The position numbers were made by a program, and so were the translations under genes. DNA of 64,000 bases from CAMFLJ01 sp965279255. Its GTDB lineage: Bacteria; Actinomycetota; Acidimicrobiia; Acidimicrobiales; Acidimicrobilacustridaceae. The notes under the pieces are model-generated. The model did not search any database, was not told where the DNA came from, and was given only the letters and a program-made list of their open reading frames with translations. This document shows, in pieces, positions 49,698-58,015 of this stretch; the stretch's first letter is position 1, and each line of letters starts with the position of its first letter. Where the stretch lies: assembly GCA_965279255.1 (NCBI GenBank), contig OZ257146.1, positions 2,666,001 to 2,730,000 of the forward strand, in the 5' to 3' direction.

Positions 49698-50345
49698 ATG
49701 GCCAGGAAGCCCACTCCCCCGCGCCCCACGCTCGTGCTCCTCGTGCGTCACGGGCAGACCCCGACCACCGGCTCGACCCTCCCCGGTCGCGCCCCCGGCC
49801 TCCACCTCGCCGAGACCGGCCAGGCCCAGGCCCAGGCCGCCGCCGACCGCATCGCCGCCCTGAAGGACGTCGCCGCGGTCTACGCGTCCCCGCTCGAGCG
49901 CACCCGGGAGACGGCCAAGCCCATCGCAGCGGCCCGCGGCCTCAAGGTCCAGATCGACCGGGGCCTGCTCGAGGCCGACTTCGGCGACTGGACCGGCGCC
50001 AAGCTCAAGGACCTCATGAAGCTGCCCGAGTGGCAGACGGTGCAGCGCTACCCGAGCGGCTTCCGCTTCCCGAACGGTGAGTCGTTCGCGGAGATGCAGA
50101 CCCGCATCGTGGGTGCCCTCGACAAGCTGGTCGCCCGCCACCCCGGCGAGACGATCGTGGCCGTGTCCCACGCCGACCCCATCAAGGCGGCGCTGGCCCA
50201 GGCCCTCGGCACCCACCTCGACCTCTTCCAGCGCATCATCGTCTCGCCGTGCTCGATCTCGGCCGTCCTCTACGGTCCAACCGGCCCGGCGGTGCTCGCC
50301 GCCAACTCCACGGGCGACGACCTCTCCCGGCTCGGCCTGTCGTGA
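49698..50345 (+). CDS. Histidine phosphatase (phosphoglycerate mutase-like, MSMEG_4193 family)
   Basis: A 215-residue member of TIGR03848. The phosphohistidine motif is VRHGQTPTTGSTLPGR, the second arginine is in SPLERTRETAKPIA, and the late catalytic histidine is in VAVSHADPIKAAL. The family occurs only with DUF3090 and SCO1664-type neighbours in actinobacteria; the substrate is unknown. Its stop overlaps the DUF3090 start (GTGA). Confidence 0.9.
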   Translation: MARKPTPPRPTLVLLVRHGQTPTTGSTLPGRAPGLHLAETGQAQAQAAADRIAALKDVAAVYASPLERTRETAKPIAAARGLKVQIDRGLLEADFGDWTGAKLKDLMKLPEWQTVQRYPSGFRFPNGESFAEMQTRIVGALDKLVARHPGETIVAVSHADPIKAALAQALGTHLDLFQRIIVSPCSISAVLYGPTGPAVLAANSTGDDLSRLGLS

Positions 50346-50881
50346 GCCAGTCCTTCGAGTTCCGGGACCCGGCCCACGTCCTGCCCGGCACGGACGGGCC
50401 CCCTGGCCGGCGCACCTTCTTCCTCCAGGCTCGGGAGGACGCGGTCACCGCGTCGTTCAAGGTCGAGAAGCAGCAGGTCGCCGCGCTGTGCGAGTACCTC
50501 GGCGGCATCCTCGCCGACCTCCCGCCGGCCCAGGGCCTGCCGGTGGTCGAGTCCACCGCCACCTCCGAGCCCGCCGAGCTGGCCTGGACCGTCGGCCGCC
50601 TCGCGGTGGCCTACGAGGAGTCCGACGACCGCATCGTGATCGTCGCCGAGGAGTTCCTCGAGATCGACGACGACGACCTCGAGGCCCTCGACCTCGATGA
50701 CCCGGCGACCCTGCTCGCCGCGGGCTACGAACCGGCCACCGCCCGCTTCCGCATGACCCGGGCCCAGGTCGCCGCCTTCATCGCCGTCGGCGACCAACTC
50801 GTCCAGTCCGGTCGACCGCCGTGCCGCCTCTGCGGCCAGCCGATCGATCCCGAGGGTCACGCGTGCCCGAGGCTGAACTGA
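50342..50881 (+). CDS. DUF3090 family protein
   Basis: A 179-residue protein of TIGR03847. Typical features: the N-terminal SFEFRDPAHVLPGTDGPPG, RTFFLQAREDAVTASFKVEKQQ, and a C-terminal zinc-knuckle-like CRLCGQPIDPEGHACP (C-x2-C and C). GTG 50342 overlaps the upstream stop. The stop lies 19 bases inside the next gene. The function of the family is unknown; co-occurrence with the two neighbours suggests one pathway. Confidence 0.92.
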   Translation: MSQSFEFRDPAHVLPGTDGPPGRRTFFLQAREDAVTASFKVEKQQVAALCEYLGGILADLPPAQGLPVVESTATSEPAELAWTVGRLAVAYEESDDRIVIVAEEFLEIDDDDLEALDLDDPATLLAAGYEPATARFRMTRAQVAAFIAVGDQLVQSGRPPCRLCGQPIDPEGHACPRLN

Positions 50882-51573
50882 CCCCAGGCGAGATCCTGGC
50901 GACCGGCGAGGTCGAGATCCTCGGGCGCATGCCGTGGAGCTCGAACGCCACCTTCCTCGTGGAGGCCTGCCTCGACGGCGCCACCGCCCGCGGCATCTAC
51001 AAGCCCCACGCCGGCGAGCGACCGCTGTGGGACTTCCCCGACGGCCTCTACCGGCGCGAGGTCGCCGCCCACGAGCTGAGCGAGGCGCTGGGCTGGGAGG
51101 TCGTCCCCCTCACCATCCTCCGCGAGGACATGCCCCACGGCATCGGCTCGCTCCAGCAGTTCGTCGACGCCGACTTCGAGCAGCACTACTTCACCCTGCT
51201 CGACGACGAGGCGACCCACCCGCAGCTGCGGCGCATGGCCGTGTTCGACATCGTCTCCAACAACACCGACCGCAAGGGCGGGCACTGCCTCGTCGACGCC
51301 GACGGCCACATCTGGGGCATCGACAACGGCCTGTCGTTCCACGCCGAGTTCAAGCTCCGCACGGTGATCTGGGACTTCGCCGGCGAGCCCGTCGCCCCCG
51401 AGCTCCTGGCCGACCTCCAGCTCCTGGTCGACGAGGGCCTGCCCGACCGGGTGGCGTCGCTGCTCGGCACCTTCGAGCGCGACGCGGTGCTCACGCGGGC
51501 GCGGGCCGTGCTCCGGGAGGGCGAGCTGCCCTTCGACGAGACCGGCCGCCGCTACCCCTGGCCGCTCGTCTGA
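50863..51573 (+). CDS. SCO1664 family protein (partial PI3/PI4-kinase-like fold)
   Basis: A 236-residue protein of TIGR03843, distantly related to phosphatidylinositol 3/4-kinases and HipA. The lysine in ARGIYKPHAGERPLWDF corresponds to the ATP lysine, and RMAVFDIVSNNTDRKGGHC with GHIWGIDNGLSFH matches the catalytic and metal loops (D-x-x-x-N, then D). GTG 50863 starts 19 bases inside DUF3090. This three-gene unit is often near mshC in actinobacteria; the substrate is unknown. Confidence 0.92.
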   Translation: MPEAELTPGEILATGEVEILGRMPWSSNATFLVEACLDGATARGIYKPHAGERPLWDFPDGLYRREVAAHELSEALGWEVVPLTILREDMPHGIGSLQQFVDADFEQHYFTLLDDEATHPQLRRMAVFDIVSNNTDRKGGHCLVDADGHIWGIDNGLSFHAEFKLRTVIWDFAGEPVAPELLADLQLLVDEGLPDRVASLLGTFERDAVLTRARAVLREGELPFDETGRRYPWPLV

Positions 51574-51579
51574 CCCTGG

Positions 51580-52173
51580 TCAATCCTTGTCGTCGTCGCC
51601 GCTCTTGATCTCGGTGCCGCCCGACGATCCGGAGGAGCTGCTGAGCTTGTTGTCCTCCCACGTGGCCTTGGCGCCGCTGTGCCCGATCTGCACGATGCGG
51701 GCCGCGCCCACCACCGAGAACAGCACCGCCACCACGCCGACGACCACGCCGATCGTCTTCATCGACCCGGCGCCGGTGGTGGCACCGGACTGGCTCGCCC
51801 GGCGCTTCTCGAGCACGTCGACGGCCATGACCCCGGCCGCACCGAGGAACACGAGGCCACCGGCGATCAGGCCGGAGTCGCCCATCTCGGCGTGCTCCTG
51901 CACCGCCTTGGTCTCCTTCACCGTCTCCTCGAGGCCCTCACCGCTCTCCTTGGCGAGGAAGCCGCTCACCATGCCGACGAAGGCGAGGCCGAGCACGATC
52001 CACCCGATCCGGCGACGCGCCGCCGGCCAGAAGGCGATGGCGCACACGCCGATGGCGGCGAGCGGGATCAACACGACCGCGGCGTGCACGACCAGCGGAT
52101 GGGCCGGAAGGCCGAAGAGCGAGTCGAGCGCGGCGAGGACAGGCGTGGAGGCCGTGACACGGGAAGAAGGCAT
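51580..52173 (-). CDS. DUF2231 membrane protein
   Basis: A 197-residue protein with four membrane helices. The DUF2231 opening is GLPAHPLVVHAAVVLIPLAAIG (two histidines at the membrane face, haem-ligand-like), and the second helical pair is near 100-115 and 140-160. The C-terminus is a Ser/Gly and acidic tail. The ATG at 52173 is used. The family is of unknown function, often next to electron-transfer genes; etfBA is the next operon. Confidence 0.8.
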   Translation of the reverse strand: MPSSRVTASTPVLAALDSLFGLPAHPLVVHAAVVLIPLAAIGVCAIAFWPAARRRIGWIVLGLAFVGMVSGFLAKESGEGLEETVKETKAVQEHAEMGDSGLIAGGLVFLGAAGVMAVDVLEKRRASQSGATTGAGSMKTIGVVVGVVAVLFSVVGAARIVQIGHSGAKATWEDNKLSSSSGSSGGTEIKSGDDDKD

Positions 52174-52283
52174 GGCGAGCAGTCTCGGCCCTCGATGAGC
52201 CCACGTCTCGCGTCTTAACGGGGATTTGGGAAAGTGGTGACCTTCGGCCCGGTCGGGAAGGCCCGGCCCGAGCCCGGACGCGA

Positions 52284-52311
52284 CGAGGCCCCGGCCGGAG
52301 CCGGGGCCTCG
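52284..52311 (-). terminator. Terminator hairpin after etfA
   Basis: CGAGGCCCCGGC and GCCGGGGCCTCG form a perfect 12-base-pair stem with a CGGA tetraloop, 27 bases downstream of the etfA stop. No U-run follows on the minus strand, so it is a GC-only structure. Confidence 0.6.
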
Positions 52312-52338
52312 ATCAGAGCTGCGGTGTGCGAGCGGGGC

Positions 52339-53307
52339 TCAGCGGGCCTTGAGGGCCTCGATGAGCTGCGGCAGCACCTTGTGCACGTCGCCCACGATGC
52401 CGAGGTCGGAGATCGAGAAGATCGGGGCCTCGGCGTCCTTGTTGATGGCGATGATGTTCTTCGAGCCCTTCATGCCCACCATGTGCTGGGTGGCGCCCGA
52501 GATGCCGGCGGCGATGTAGACGGTCGGCTTGACGACCTTGCCGGTCTGGCCCACCTGGTAGCTGTAGGGCACCCAGCCGGCGTCGACGATGGCCCGAGAG
52601 GCGCCAGGGGCGCCCTTGAGCAGCTTGGCCAGGTCCTCGACCATGGCGTACTTGTCGGACTCGCCGAGGCCACGGCCACCGGCGACCACGATGGCGGCGT
52701 CGTCGAGGGAAGGGCCCTCGCGCTCCTCCACGTGACGGTTGGTGACGACGGCGCCACCGCTCTTGCCCGCATCGGGGACGGCGATGGTCTCGACGGCAGC
52801 GGCACCGCCGCCTGCCGGCTCGGCGGCGAAGGACTTCGGCCGGACCAGCACGATGTGGGGGCCGCCGGCGGTGAAGGTGGTCTTCACGTTGGTCGTGCCG
52901 CCGAACACCGGCTCGGTGGTGACGAGGCTGTCCCCGTCGACCTCGAGGTCGACGTTGTTCGTGAGCACCGTGCGGTCGAGCTTGACCGACAGGCGCCCGG
53001 CGACGTCACGGCCGGTGTAGCTGGTGGCCGCGAGGATGGCGTCAGGGGCGTCGCCGCCCTCGACCGCCGCGGCGATGGCACCGGCCACCGGCACGCCGGG
53101 GAGGGCCCCGCCGAGGTCGCCGGTGGTGAGCACCTTGGAGGCGCCGTACTCGCCGAGCTGGCCGGCGACCGCGTCGGCGTCGCCACCGGCGTAGACGGCC
53201 TCGACCGTGCCGGCGAGCTCGCGGGCCTTGGTGAGCAGTTCGAGCGTGGTGGTGGTGACCTTGCCGTCAGTGGCTTCGGCCAGCACCCAGATCTTCGAGA
53301 GAGCCAT
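52339..53307 (-). CDS. etfA: Electron transfer flavoprotein alpha subunit
   Basis: A 322-residue protein. The N-terminal domain begins SKIWVLAEATDGKV; the C-terminal FAD-binding domain has VVAGGRGLGESDKYAMVEDLAK, SRAIVDAGWVPYSYQVGQTG and YIAAGISGATQHMVGMKGSK, ending AINKDAEAPIFSISD-type residues. With EtfB it carries electrons from acyl-CoA dehydrogenases to the quinone pool. It lies 13 bases after etfB, in one operon. The acyl-CoA dehydrogenase at 45026 is a plausible donor. Confidence 0.96.
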   Translation of the reverse strand: MALSKIWVLAEATDGKVTTTTLELLTKARELAGTVEAVYAGGDADAVAGQLGEYGASKVLTTGDLGGALPGVPVAGAIAAAVEGGDAPDAILAATSYTGRDVAGRLSVKLDRTVLTNNVDLEVDGDSLVTTEPVFGGTTNVKTTFTAGGPHIVLVRPKSFAAEPAGGGAAAVETIAVPDAGKSGGAVVTNRHVEEREGPSLDDAAIVVAGGRGLGESDKYAMVEDLAKLLKGAPGASRAIVDAGWVPYSYQVGQTGKVVKPTVYIAAGISGATQHMVGMKGSKNIIAINKDAEAPIFSISDLGIVGDVHKVLPQLIEALKAR

Positions 53308-53320
53308 GTTCCAGTGCCTC

Positions 53321-54103
53321 CTAGAGGACCTTGAGGTTGTCGAGATAGGCAACGATCTTCTCGAAGGCGGCGCCGTCGTCCTCGATGACCTCGCCGGCCT
53401 CGCGGGCCGGAGCCTCTTCGATGGCGACGATCGACTGACCGGCGCCGGCCCAGCCGACGGCCGAGGCGTCGAGGCCCAGGTCGGCGACCTTGAGCGTGTC
53501 GACCGGCTTCGACTTGGCGGCCATGATCCCCTTGAAGGAGGGGTAGCGGGGCTCGACCACACCGGCGGTCACGGAGACCACGGCGGGGAGCGGGCACTCG
53601 ACCTCGTCGAAGCCGGCGTCGGTCTGACGCTGGACCTTGACGGTGGTGCCGTCGATCTCGATCTGCTTGGCGAAGGTCACCGACGGCAGGTCGAGGAGAC
53701 CGGCGATCTGCTCGGGCACGGTGCCCGTGTAGCCGTCGCTCGACTCGGTGGCGGTGAGGATGAGATCCGTAGCCTCCACCCGCTCGATGGCCTTGGCCAG
53801 GACCTTGGCCGTGCCCAGGGCATCGCTGCCGGCGAGGGCCTCGTCGGAGACGAGGATGGCCTTGGCGGCACCCATGGCCAGCGCGGTGCGCAGGCCGGAG
53901 ACCTCGTCGTTGGGGGCCATCGACACGAGGGTGACCTCGCCGCCGCCGGCCGCCGTGACGAGCTGCAGGGCCATCTCGACACCGTACGAGTCGGACTCGT
54001 CGAGGATGAGCTTGCCGTCCCGCTTGAGGGTCTTGGTGTTGGGATCCAGCGCACCCGGGTCAGCCGGGTCCGGGATCTGCTTGACGCACACGACGACGTT
54101 CAT
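53321..54103 (-). CDS. etfB: Electron transfer flavoprotein beta subunit
   Basis: A 260-residue protein starting MNVVVCVKQIPDP, with ESDSYGVEMALQL, MAPNDEVSGLRTALAMGA and TATESSDGYTGTVPEQIAGLL (AMP-binding region), matching EtfB. It precedes etfA. The ATG at 54103 follows GGGGAGAG. It is divergent from the lipid-kinase gene across 122 bases, which contain the inverted pair TCACCCGGG/CCCGGGTGA (54142-54150, 54172-54180). Confidence 0.96.
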   Translation of the reverse strand: MNVVVCVKQIPDPADPGALDPNTKTLKRDGKLILDESDSYGVEMALQLVTAAGGGEVTLVSMAPNDEVSGLRTALAMGAAKAILVSDEALAGSDALGTAKVLAKAIERVEATDLILTATESSDGYTGTVPEQIAGLLDLPSVTFAKQIEIDGTTVKVQRQTDAGFDEVECPLPAVVSVTAGVVEPRYPSFKGIMAAKSKPVDTLKVADLGLDASAVGWAGAGQSIVAIEEAPAREAGEVIEDDGAAFEKIVAYLDNLKVL

Positions 54104-54208
54104 GCCGAACAGTCTCTCCCCGGTGGCGGCCCCGGGCCAAATCACCCGGGCCGATGTGACCACCGAGTAACCCCGGGTGACGGCCGGTGGCACCTCGGAG
54201 GCCCCTGG

Positions 54209-54214
54209 TACGGT
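54209..54214 (+). promoter_or_regulatory. Candidate -10 box (TACGGT) for the lipid-kinase gene
   Basis: TACGGT ends 11 bases before GTG 54226; with a transcription start about seven bases after the box, the mRNA would be leaderless or nearly so. Confidence 0.35.
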
Positions 54215-54225
54215 CGCCGCTCACT

Positions 54226-55143
54226 GTGAGGCTGCTTCTCGTCGTCAACTCGTCCGCGTCGTCGGTCACCGCTCGGGGCCGGGTCGTCATCACCAAGGCC
54301 CTCTCCGCCGACCACGACGTCACGGTGGCCGAGACGACGCGCCGCGGCCACGCCACGCGCCTGGCTCAGGGCGCGGCAGCCGACGGGGTCGACGTCGTCG
54401 TGGTGCTCGGCGGCGACGGCACCCTCAACGAGGCGGCCAACGGCCTGGCCGGCACCGACACCGCCCTGGCCCCCCTGCCCGGCGGCTCGACCAACGTCTT
54501 CGCCCGCACCCTCGGCCTGCCCGACGACCCCATCGAGGCCACCGGCGTGCTGCTCGACGCGCTGGCCCACGACTCGGTGCGGCGGGTCGGGCTGGGCTCG
54601 GTGAACGGCCGCTACTTCCTCTTCCACGTCGGGATCGGGTTCGACGCCGCGGTGGTGAGCGAGGTCGAGCGGCGCGGCTCGCTGAAGCGCTTCGCCAACC
54701 ACCTCCTGTTCGGGTGGGCCGCGTTCGACACCTGGCTGCGCCGCTACGACCGCCGCAACCCGCACTTCTCGGTGAAGGTGCCCGGCGCGGCGACCGTCGA
54801 CGACGGCCTGTTCACGGTGTGCCTCAACACCAACCCCTACACGTTCATCGGCACGCGGCCGTTCAACGTCGCCCCCGAGGCCGACCTCGACCGGGGCCTG
54901 GCCGTGGTGACGGTGCGCAACCTCGACGCCCTGCCCCTGCTCGGCATCCTCTCCTCCGCGCTCGGGTCGGGAAGCCGCCTGCGCCGCAACCGTCACGTCG
55001 CCTACCGCACCGACGTGGCCGAGGCCGTCATCGACGGCTACGGGCCGGTGCCCTACCAGGTCGACGGCGACTACCTCGGCGACGTCGAACACCTGGCGGT
55101 GCGCCACGAGCCCGACGTCCTGCGCCTCGTCATCCCCCGCTGA
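54226..55143 (+). CDS. Diacylglycerol kinase-family (YegS/DgkB-like) lipid kinase
   Basis: A 305-residue protein with the lipid-kinase nucleotide motif VVVLGGDGTLNEAANGLAG and LPGGSTNVFARTLGLP, then HVGIGFDAAVVSEVE and a C-terminal beta-sandwich with YQVDGDYLGD. It phosphorylates diacylglycerol or a related lipid. GTG 54226 gives the usual short start RLLLVVNSSASS. The last 14 bases overlap the end of the convergent GDPD gene. Confidence 0.92.
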   Translation: MRLLLVVNSSASSVTARGRVVITKALSADHDVTVAETTRRGHATRLAQGAAADGVDVVVVLGGDGTLNEAANGLAGTDTALAPLPGGSTNVFARTLGLPDDPIEATGVLLDALAHDSVRRVGLGSVNGRYFLFHVGIGFDAAVVSEVERRGSLKRFANHLLFGWAAFDTWLRRYDRRNPHFSVKVPGAATVDDGLFTVCLNTNPYTFIGTRPFNVAPEADLDRGLAVVTVRNLDALPLLGILSSALGSGSRLRRNRHVAYRTDVAEAVIDGYGPVPYQVDGDYLGDVEHLAVRHEPDVLRLVIPR

Positions 55144-55810
55144 GCGCCGCCCGGGCCACGTCCGGCACGTTGGTGATCACGGCGTCGACGCCGAGCGCCC
55201 CGAGGGCGGCGATGCGCGCCGGGTCGTCGACGGTCCAGCTGTTGACCTCGAGGCCGGCGGCGTGGGCCCGGGCCACGAGCGCCTCGTCGACGAAGGGGTC
55301 CCACGGGTTCACCGCCCGATGCCCACCGGCCACCGCAGCGGCGACCGGATCGGGGCCCGAGGCCAGGTCGACGGCGAGCAGGCCCGTAGGCAGCTCCGGG
55401 GCGAGGGCCCGGGCCCGGTCGACGAGGTCCCAGGCGAAGCTCGTCACCAGGAAGCGCTCAGGGGAGCCGAGGTCCCGCAGGAGGCCGACCACGGCCGCCA
55501 CGAGGCCCTCGTGGGACCCGGGCGGGCAGTCGGCCTTGATCTCCACGTTCACGCCCAGCGGCGCACAGGCGTCGAGGGCGGCGTCGAGCAGCGGGACCCA
55601 CCCGGGGAGCTCCCCCGCCGTCAGCGCGGCGATCGTGCGACCGTCGGGCAGCTCGGCGTCGTGGTGCACGGCCAGGGCACCGTCGGCGGTGGGTCGCACG
55701 TCGAGCTCGACCCAGTCGGCGCCGAGCCCGGCCGCCGCCCGGAAGGCCTCGACGGTGTTGCCGGGCGGATGGGCGCCCGAGGCGCCCCGGTGAGCGACGA
55801 CCAGTGCCAT
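55130..55810 (-). CDS. Glycerophosphodiester phosphodiesterase
   Basis: A 226-residue TIM-barrel enzyme. The catalytic histidine is in VVAHRGASGAHPPGNT, the metal ligands E and D in WVELDVRPTADGALAVHHD, and a later glutamate in VNVEIKADCP. It splits glycerophosphodiesters to glycerol 3-phosphate and an alcohol. The ATG 55810 is preferred to GTG 55831: a TACCCT -10 box ends six bases before it. Confidence 0.93.
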   Translation of the reverse strand: MALVVAHRGASGAHPPGNTVEAFRAAAGLGADWVELDVRPTADGALAVHHDAELPDGRTIAALTAGELPGWVPLLDAALDACAPLGVNVEIKADCPPGSHEGLVAAVVGLLRDLGSPERFLVTSFAWDLVDRARALAPELPTGLLAVDLASGPDPVAAAVAGGHRAVNPWDPFVDEALVARAHAAGLEVNSWTVDDPARIAALGALGVDAVITNVPDVARAALSGG

Positions 55811-55816
55811 GCCCGC

Positions 55817-55822
55817 AGGGTA
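55817..55822 (-). promoter_or_regulatory. Candidate -10 box (TACCCT) deciding the GDPD start
   Basis: TACCCT on the minus strand ends six bases before ATG 55810 and lies downstream of the alternative GTG, so the ATG is favoured. Confidence 0.4.
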
Positions 55823-56037
55823 GGTCGCCACCCCTCCCTCCCCCGTGCTGGGACCCCCGACCGAGGGGTCGCGCGCTGCGTCGCTTCGCCCTCACGCGAT
55901 GCGGTTGTCGTCGTGGCGGCGCGTGGTCGCATGGCACATCGGGAAAATTTTGACGAACAGACCCTTGCCTTCACCTTGACACGCCGGTACCTTGCCTCCG
56001 TCCCAGCCACACGAAGCCGCACACCGGCGCGGTGGCA

Positions 56038-56053
56038 TGTGAACAGCTTCACG
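56038..56053. promoter_or_regulatory. CRP-type box upstream of whiB
   Basis: TGTGA-ACAGCT-TCACG matches the CRP consensus TGTGA-N6-TCACA except for the last base. It lies 49 bases before the whiB start. Upstream, TTGACG (55950) and TTGACA (55976) are -35 candidates without clear -10 partners, next to an AAAATTTT patch (55944-55951). In Mycobacterium tuberculosis whiB1 is controlled by the CRP homologue Rv3676, which makes the site credible. Confidence 0.5.
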
Positions 56054-56101
56054 AACGGTTTCAACACCGGCCGATTCGTGAGCCCGATCCGCGGAGGCAC
56101 C

Positions 56102-56398
56102 GTGGCCCTCACCACGTCTCGTTCGTTGTCCCTGTCTGCAGCGCCTGATGACTGGCGTGGCGTCTCCGCCTGTCGAGACACCGACCCCGACCTCTTCTTC
56201 CCCGTCGGCACGACCGGGCCCGCGATCGAGCAGATCGAGAACGCCAAGGCCGTCTGCTCCGAGTGCGAGGCCAAGCAGCCCTGCCTCGAGTTCGCCCTCT
56301 CGACCAACCAGGACTCCGGCATCTGGGGCGGCACCTCCGAGGAGGAGCGCCGCAAGCTCCGTCGCCAGTGGCTCGCCGCCCGGCGTCGCGCCAGCTGA
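56102..56398 (+). CDS. whiB: WhiB-family iron-sulfur transcription factor (WhiB1-like)
   Basis: A 98-residue protein. Four cysteines bind the [4Fe-4S] cluster: C24 (SACRD), C52 and C55 (VCSECEAKQ) and C61 (PCLEFAL). The turn motif GIWGG is at 73-77, followed by the basic RRKLRRQWLAARRR. Small size, WRGVSACRDTDPDLFFPVG and the convergent PdtaS-type kinase match the whiB1 locus of mycobacteria. GTG 56102 has GGAGG seven bases upstream. It senses NO or redox state in relatives. Confidence 0.94.
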   Translation: MALTTSRSLSLSAAPDDWRGVSACRDTDPDLFFPVGTTGPAIEQIENAKAVCSECEAKQPCLEFALSTNQDSGIWGGTSEEERRKLRRQWLAARRRAS

Positions 56399-56497
56399 CA
56401 CCAGCCCCTTGTAGTCCCGCAGTCCTGTAGTCCCGCAGTGCCGACGGCCTCCCCCCGGGGAGGCCGCTCCGCGTCCCGGGGCAGTGTTTCCGGGCGG

Positions 56498-57997
56498 CTA
56501 CTGGTGGACCGGGACCGAGAGGTGCACCACGGTGCCGGGCCGCCCCTCGGGGCCGTCGCCGGGGCGGAACTCGATGGTGCCGGCCAGCTCGGTGGTCACG
56601 AGGGTGCGCACGATCGACAGGCCGAGGCCGGTGGTGGCCTCCACTGTGAAGCCCTCCGGCGGGCCGACGCCGTCGTCGGTGACGATCACGTCGAGGCGCT
56701 CACCGTCGTTGGCCAGCTCCACCGACACCTCGGCACCGTCGTCAGGCCCGTCGGGATAGGCGTGGTCGACCACGTTCTGCAGCAGCTCGGCGAGCACCAC
56801 CGCCATCGAGGTGGCGACCGGGGCGGGAAGGATGCCGGCCTCGCCCTTGACCGTGAAGCGGATGGGGTGCTCGGGCGAGATCAGCCCCTCCTCCACCATG
56901 CGCACCAGGGGCCGCACGATCTCGAGGAAGGGCACGTCGTCGCCCGCGGCGTGCGAGAGCGTCTCGTGCACGAGGGCGATCGAGCGGATCCGCCGCACCG
57001 ACTCCTCGACCGCGGCCTTGGCCTCCGGTGACGACAGCCGCCGGCCCTGCAGCCGCAGCAGCGACGAGATCGTCTGGAGGTTGTTCTTCACCCGGTGGTG
57101 GATCTCCCGGATGGTGGCGTCCTTGGAGAGCAGGAGGCGGTCACGGCGCCGCAGCTCGGAGATGTCGCGCAGCAGCACCAGCGAGCCGGTGACCGTGCCG
57201 TGCTCGAGCAGCGGGATGAACCGCATGAGCACGGTGATCTCCGGACCCCGCTCGATCTCCTCGGTGGCGGGGCGGGCCTGGGTGTAGGCGGTGCGCATGG
57301 CGGTCTCGGGCAGGCCCAGCTCGCCGGGGCGCATGCCCTCGGAGTTGGCGTGCACGCCGATGCGGTGGAGGGCCGACACGCCGTTCGGCGAGGCGTAGAC
57401 CACCCGCATCGAGCCGTCGAGCAGGATCACGCCGTCGCCGACGCGGGGCGCCTCCTCGCTCGGGCCCATCTCGCCGGCGAACGGGAACTCGCCCGAGGCG
57501 ATCATGCGGGCGAAGCGGTTGAACACCTCGACGTAGGTGCGCTCGAGCTCCCCCGGCTGACGCCCGACCAGCGGGGCCGACTCCTTGGTGAGCACGCCGA
57601 CCGTGCGGCCCTGGTGGGTGACGGGGATGCAGAGCTCGCGGACGGGCTCGTGGCGCACGTCGCCGGTGACCTCACCCTCCATGATCCCGCCGGAGGCGAG
57701 GCACCGGGCCACGAACGGGCGGTCGGTGGAGGGCAGGATGCGGCCGACCCAGTCGCTGCGGAACAGCGTCTGGCTGGTGGTGGGGCGGATCTGGCCGAGC
57801 ACCACCAGCGGGCGGTCCTCGGGCTTGCCGCTGAACCGGGTGCCCTCGTCGTCGTGCTCGGCGCCACCGAAGAGCATGAGGTCGGCGAAGCAGAGGTCGG
57901 CCAGCAGGCCCCAGGACGCGACGAGGCGCTGGAGGTGATCGATCTCGGGGAGCGTGAGTCGGGTGTGGTGCCGGGCGAGCTCGGCGAGGCTGGCCAT
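56498..57997 (-). CDS. pdtaS: PdtaS-type sensor histidine kinase
   Basis: A 499-residue cytosolic kinase. A GAF-like domain (about 30-170) and a PAS domain (about 185-285, VGDGVILLDGSMRVVYASPNG) precede the HisKA_2 motif REIHHRVKNNLQTISSLLRL (H300/H301) and an HATPase domain with LAELLQNVVDHAYP, VTDDGVGPPEGF and TTGLGLSIVRTLV. In mycobacteria PdtaS signals to the RNA-binding antiterminator PdtaR; no pdtaR is in this window. It is convergent with whiB, a conserved arrangement. Confidence 0.93.
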   Translation of the reverse strand: MASLAELARHHTRLTLPEIDHLQRLVASWGLLADLCFADLMLFGGAEHDDEGTRFSGKPEDRPLVVLGQIRPTTSQTLFRSDWVGRILPSTDRPFVARCLASGGIMEGEVTGDVRHEPVRELCIPVTHQGRTVGVLTKESAPLVGRQPGELERTYVEVFNRFARMIASGEFPFAGEMGPSEEAPRVGDGVILLDGSMRVVYASPNGVSALHRIGVHANSEGMRPGELGLPETAMRTAYTQARPATEEIERGPEITVLMRFIPLLEHGTVTGSLVLLRDISELRRRDRLLLSKDATIREIHHRVKNNLQTISSLLRLQGRRLSSPEAKAAVEESVRRIRSIALVHETLSHAAGDDVPFLEIVRPLVRMVEEGLISPEHPIRFTVKGEAGILPAPVATSMAVVLAELLQNVVDHAYPDGPDDGAEVSVELANDGERLDVIVTDDGVGPPEGFTVEATTGLGLSIVRTLVTTELAGTIEFRPGDGPEGRPGTVVHLSVPVHQ

Positions 57998-58015
57998 CGT
58001 TCCTCCTGGGGCCGG

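Noticed and set aside
54142..54180. TCACCCGGG / CCCGGGTGA inverted pair between etfB and the lipid kinase gene.
   Set aside because: The arms are GC-rich with a 21-base spacer; chance is likely at this base composition, so it is only mentioned in the etfB entry.
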